DNA of 30,468 bases from the IMG/VR virus record IMGVR_UViG_3300046167_000309, positions 1 to 30,468 of that record. One strand, written 5' to 3'. This document shows positions 27,727 to 30,468 of the stretch, in pieces. Position numbers and translations under genes: made by a program. The stretch comes from a virus. Every line of letters starts with the position of its first letter. Within the stretch, counting starts at the first letter, position 1. The notes under the pieces were generated by a model that saw nothing but the letters and a program-made list of their open reading frames with translations, did not search any database and was not told where the DNA came from.

Positions 27727-30468
27727 ATGCTTCAAATACAATTATACGTCGAAAACGATCAAGGGGTTCTTGAAGAAGTCGAATTGTACAAGGACGAATC
27801 CGTCACGCTTACACAATCGATTCAAGATATTATGGACATCGAAAAGGTGTTCACCGATTATTCGAAGACGTTTAATGTACCGGCATCAAAAACAAACAAT
27901 AAGTTTTTCAAGCATTTTTACAATTACCACATCGACGGATTTGATGCAAGAAGAAAAAAGAATGCGGAACTTCATTTGAATTATAAGCCGTTTAAGAAGG
28001 GAAAAATAAAACTTGAAGGTTCACAACTTAAAAACAACGAACCGCACACATACAAGCTGACATTCTTCGGAAACACCGTCACATTAAAAGACTTGATTGG
28101 TGAAGATAAACTTGGCAACCTTACCTTATTAGACAATTTTAGTTTCCAATATAACGACACCAATATTGAAACATATATGAATGACGGTCTTGATGGTTAT
28201 ATTGGCGGAACAGATGAAATACAAGATGCAATTGTTTTCCCATTAATCACACACACCGATCGTTTGATTTACGATGCTTCAGATACTTCAGCGGGAACAA
28301 ATAATTTGTATTATTCATTGCTTGACACAAATGCACACGGTGTCAAATTCAACCAATTAAAACCCGCACTTCGTGTTTATGCAATAATAAAGGCAATTGA
28401 AAAGAAATACGAAATTGAATTTTCCAATGATTTCTTCAATCAAACAAATTTGCAGTTTTACAATCTGTATATGTGGCTTCACGCCAAAGAAGGTTCTTTA
28501 TTTGATGACCAAGATGCACAATATACAATCAAGGATTTCACAAATGTACGTGGTGACAATACAAGTATATTCGGCGTTCATAATTCTTACTTCGATAATT
28601 CATACGATGAATCAAAACAAACGCGAACAATACGTGTAAAAATAACACCGACAACAAGTGACGAATATTCCCTTGTGATAAAACAAAACGGTGAAGAATT
28701 TAAGAAGTTTTCCGGATTGAGTGGGACGACAACAAATGGTGTCACCAACAATATTCCGGAAATAGAAATTCCAAATGGTGAATATACATTTTTCATTGAA
28801 GCAACAAACGCCGCGACATTAACCGCGGATATAACAATCGAACAAACCGGTGGTGGTTTCCTTGGATTAGCCGGAAGAAAACAAATCACATTCACCGGGA
28901 ACACAAGTGTTCTTGTTGACGAACAAATCAACATCACGTCGAACTTACCAAAAATGAAAACATTGGACTTCTTGTCCGGTATTTTTAAAATGTTCAATTT
29001 GACTTCATTTGTAGATGACGACGGAAAAATTGTTGTCAAGACATTAGATTCATTTTATGCTTCTTCGACAAACACTTGGGACATCACAAAACATTTGGAC
29101 AAAGAAGAATCAATTGTTGATTCGGTTATTCCTTACCGACAAGTAAATCTTGGATACAAGGGCGGTGAAACATTCCTTGCAAAGAATCACGAAAACCTTG
29201 CAAATAAAAAATGGGGAACATTAGAATATGCAGCATCGGACAAATTCGAAGGTGATGCATACAACATTGAAATCCCATTTGAACACATGAAATTTGAACG
29301 GCTTCGTGATGCCGTAAGTGGTAACCAAACAAATATTCAATGGGGTTGGTCGGTTGACACAAAACAAGAATCCACAATCGGTGAACCGCTTCTTTTTTAT
29401 ATTGGAAGACCAATCGCGTCAATTGCAGCGGTGAATATTGCCGGTAATCGTGTGAATATCGATTCACCTTACACACCGACAAATTCATTGCAACTGACAA
29501 ATTTATTCGGTGATCAATCACAATCATTAAATTTTCACGGTGAATTTGATGAATATACAGAAATCCCAAATGACAACACCTTGTTTGAAACATATTACAA
29601 GGATTATGTCAAGGATTTATTTGACAAACAAAAACGGTTGACATTTGTTTCGGCTTATTTACCAATGTCGATCACCGAACAATTATCCCTTGCCGACAAG
29701 ATTATCATATTCGATAATTTATATCGTATTAATAAAATAACGACAAACTTCGAAACCAACAAATCGGATTTGGAATTGACCAACATTCTTGAAGAAAAAA
29801 CATTCACGGTCAATCCTTATCAAATTAATGTTGATTTATCAAACGATTTAATTACTGCGGACACAACGGCCTTCACGGCGGACATCGGAAATTTACTTGC
29901 GGACGGTTTCCTTATAATTGGACAACCAACGGTTCCAAATGAAATTGATTCAAATACAGTTACACCGCCAACAACCGAACCTTGTGTGGTTACTGCGGCA
30001 ACAATTAGTTTAGAAGGCGGAACACCCGGTTGTGACAATGTCAGATTTTTTGCGACAATTCAATCTAGTGGTACATTGTGCGGTTCAAACAACATTGATG
30101 AATATGGATTCTTATTGTCAACGACATCTTCTTATTTGACCGCAAGTGACGACATCGATACGTTAAAGGCGGATTCAAATATTCAAGTCGTCCCGGTTAT
30201 AAGACAAGCCGGTTCGCCTTCACTTACAACGGGCAGAAAAATCACAACCAAAACGGGACTTGTTGATCCCGCAACATATTACGCAAGATTTTATGTTCGC
30301 ACAAACACAAGTGATTTATATGCATTTGCTGACGAAATAACGGACGTAATTCAAGAAACGACAAGTTGCGCTGAAGTAAGTACTTCGGATTCAACGACAA
30401 TGACGGTTGACAATAATGTGTTGACAATTGACGTAGGTGACACCGATGGTGACGGAATAAATGAAGGG
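27727..30468 (+). CDS. Large tail tip/fibre protein, N-terminal part (continues past window end)
   Basis: Open in one frame from ATG 27727 to the last base (914 codons). The N-terminal 600 residues are beta-rich with a baseplate-hub-like layout, for example KVFTDYSKTFNVPASKTNNK and FLSGIFKMFNLTSFVDDDGK, then KEESIVDSVIPYRQVNLGYK. From about residue 760 the sequence is Thr/Ser/Asp-rich with a Cys-bounded module (PCVVTAATISLEGG to TSCAEVS). The last residues read VGDTDGDGINEG, a Ca-binding-like turn. Joining to base 1 keeps frame and continues with QLEYEFLVSEAGTGSNGYST, so the whole protein is about 1,185 residues and ends at 816. Likely tail tip with receptor-binding modules. Confidence 0.75.
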   Translation, partial: MLQIQLYVENDQGVLEEVELYKDESVTLTQSIQDIMDIEKVFTDYSKTFNVPASKTNNKFFKHFYNYHIDGFDARRKKNAELHLNYKPFKKGKIKLEGSQLKNNEPHTYKLTFFGNTVTLKDLIGEDKLGNLTLLDNFSFQYNDTNIETYMNDGLDGYIGGTDEIQDAIVFPLITHTDRLIYDASDTSAGTNNLYYSLLDTNAHGVKFNQLKPALRVYAIIKAIEKKYEIEFSNDFFNQTNLQFYNLYMWLHAKEGSLFDDQDAQYTIKDFTNVRGDNTSIFGVHNSYFDNSYDESKQTRTIRVKITPTTSDEYSLVIKQNGEEFKKFSGLSGTTTNGVTNNIPEIEIPNGEYTFFIEATNAATLTADITIEQTGGGFLGLAGRKQITFTGNTSVLVDEQINITSNLPKMKTLDFLSGIFKMFNLTSFVDDDGKIVVKTLDSFYASSTNTWDITKHLDKEESIVDSVIPYRQVNLGYKGGETFLAKNHENLANKKWGTLEYAASDKFEGDAYNIEIPFEHMKFERLRDAVSGNQTNIQWGWSVDTKQESTIGEPLLFYIGRPIASIAAVNIAGNRVNIDSPYTPTNSLQLTNLFGDQSQSLNFHGEFDEYTEIPNDNTLFETYYKDYVKDLFDKQKRLTFVSAYLPMSITEQLSLADKIIIFDNLYRINKITTNFETNKSDLELTNILEEKTFTVNPYQINVDLSNDLITADTTAFTADIGNLLADGFLIIGQPTVPNEIDSNTVTPPTTEPCVVTAATISLEGGTPGCDNVRFFATIQSSGTLCGSNNIDEYGFLLSTTSSYLTASDDIDTLKADSNIQVVPVIRQAGSPSLTTGRKITTKTGLVDPATYYARFYVRTNTSDLYAFADEITDVIQETTSCAEVSTSDSTTMTVDNNVLTIDVGDTDGDGINEG

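Noticed and set aside
28587-29593. Antisense frames of 150 and 155 codons
   Set aside because: They are opposite a continuous tail gene and arise from its biased codon use.
1-30468. CRISPR arrays, tRNA genes, insertion sequences, integrase and attachment sites
   Set aside because: I looked for spaced repeats, tRNA-like cloverleaf stretches in the gaps, transposase motifs and recombinase signatures; none was seen and there is almost no non-coding room.

Overview
The window reads as the genome, or nearly the whole genome, of a tailed dsDNA phage of a Bacteroidetes host, most likely a flavobacterium-like aquatic bacterium. Every supported gene lies on the + strand, coding density is very high and intergenic gaps are almost absent. 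The DNA is AT-rich. Start codons follow A/T-rich leaders instead of Shine-Dalgarno sites, and one promoter fits the Bacteroidetes form TTTG-N20-TAnnTTTG exactly. Several proteins (a DUF3127 protein, a DUF6712-like connector, a 'WWGN' small protein, a tail protein starting MATKINVRSP) are of types I associate with Bacteroidetes phages. No integrase, excisionase, repressor or partition gene was seen, so a virulent life style is the simplest reading.

Layout. 1-816 is the C-terminal end of a large tail protein whose N-terminal part fills 27727-30468; the two window ends join in frame, so the molecule is probably circular or circularly permuted. Then come a 47-codon gene and the tape measure (957-2845), the head block of XkdF-like protease, Cys-rich protein, acidic scaffold-like protein and major capsid protein (2875-5871), a probable tail tube protein, the portal with a fused minor-head-type C-terminal domain (7212-8960), a connector, and tail fibre or adhesion proteins (9558-11827). 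The lysis block (11831-13412) has several small membrane proteins, an M15 endolysin, a 3-TM holin and a 25-residue CDGSH-like peptide. The replication and recombination block (13649-20724) holds a NinG-like protein, a DUF3127 protein, a DnaB-like ATPase, a sigma-like factor, many ATGA-coupled small genes, a MazG-like protein, a PD-(D/E)XK exonuclease, a DnaA domain IV protein and a DNA methyltransferase. The terminase genes (20781-22220) follow, then an accessory block of small genes with repeated leaders and repeated hairpins (22239-23472), and finally the tail assembly genes (23564 to the end, running on into position 1).

How it works together. The sigma-like factor could direct phage transcription, the DnaB-like and DnaA-IV-like proteins point to phage-directed replication, the terminase, portal and protease build and fill the head, and the M15 peptidase plus holin release progeny. 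The most striking points are the 25-residue CDGSH-like peptide, the DnaA domain IV and coiled-coil fusion, two tandem leader-ORF-hairpin cassettes after the terminase, a recurrent start-site box (TATWAATATG) on structural genes, and eight single-base reading-frame breaks in conserved structural genes. Most of those breaks look like uncorrected indels; one lies in a tail-chaperone-like gene and could be programmed.
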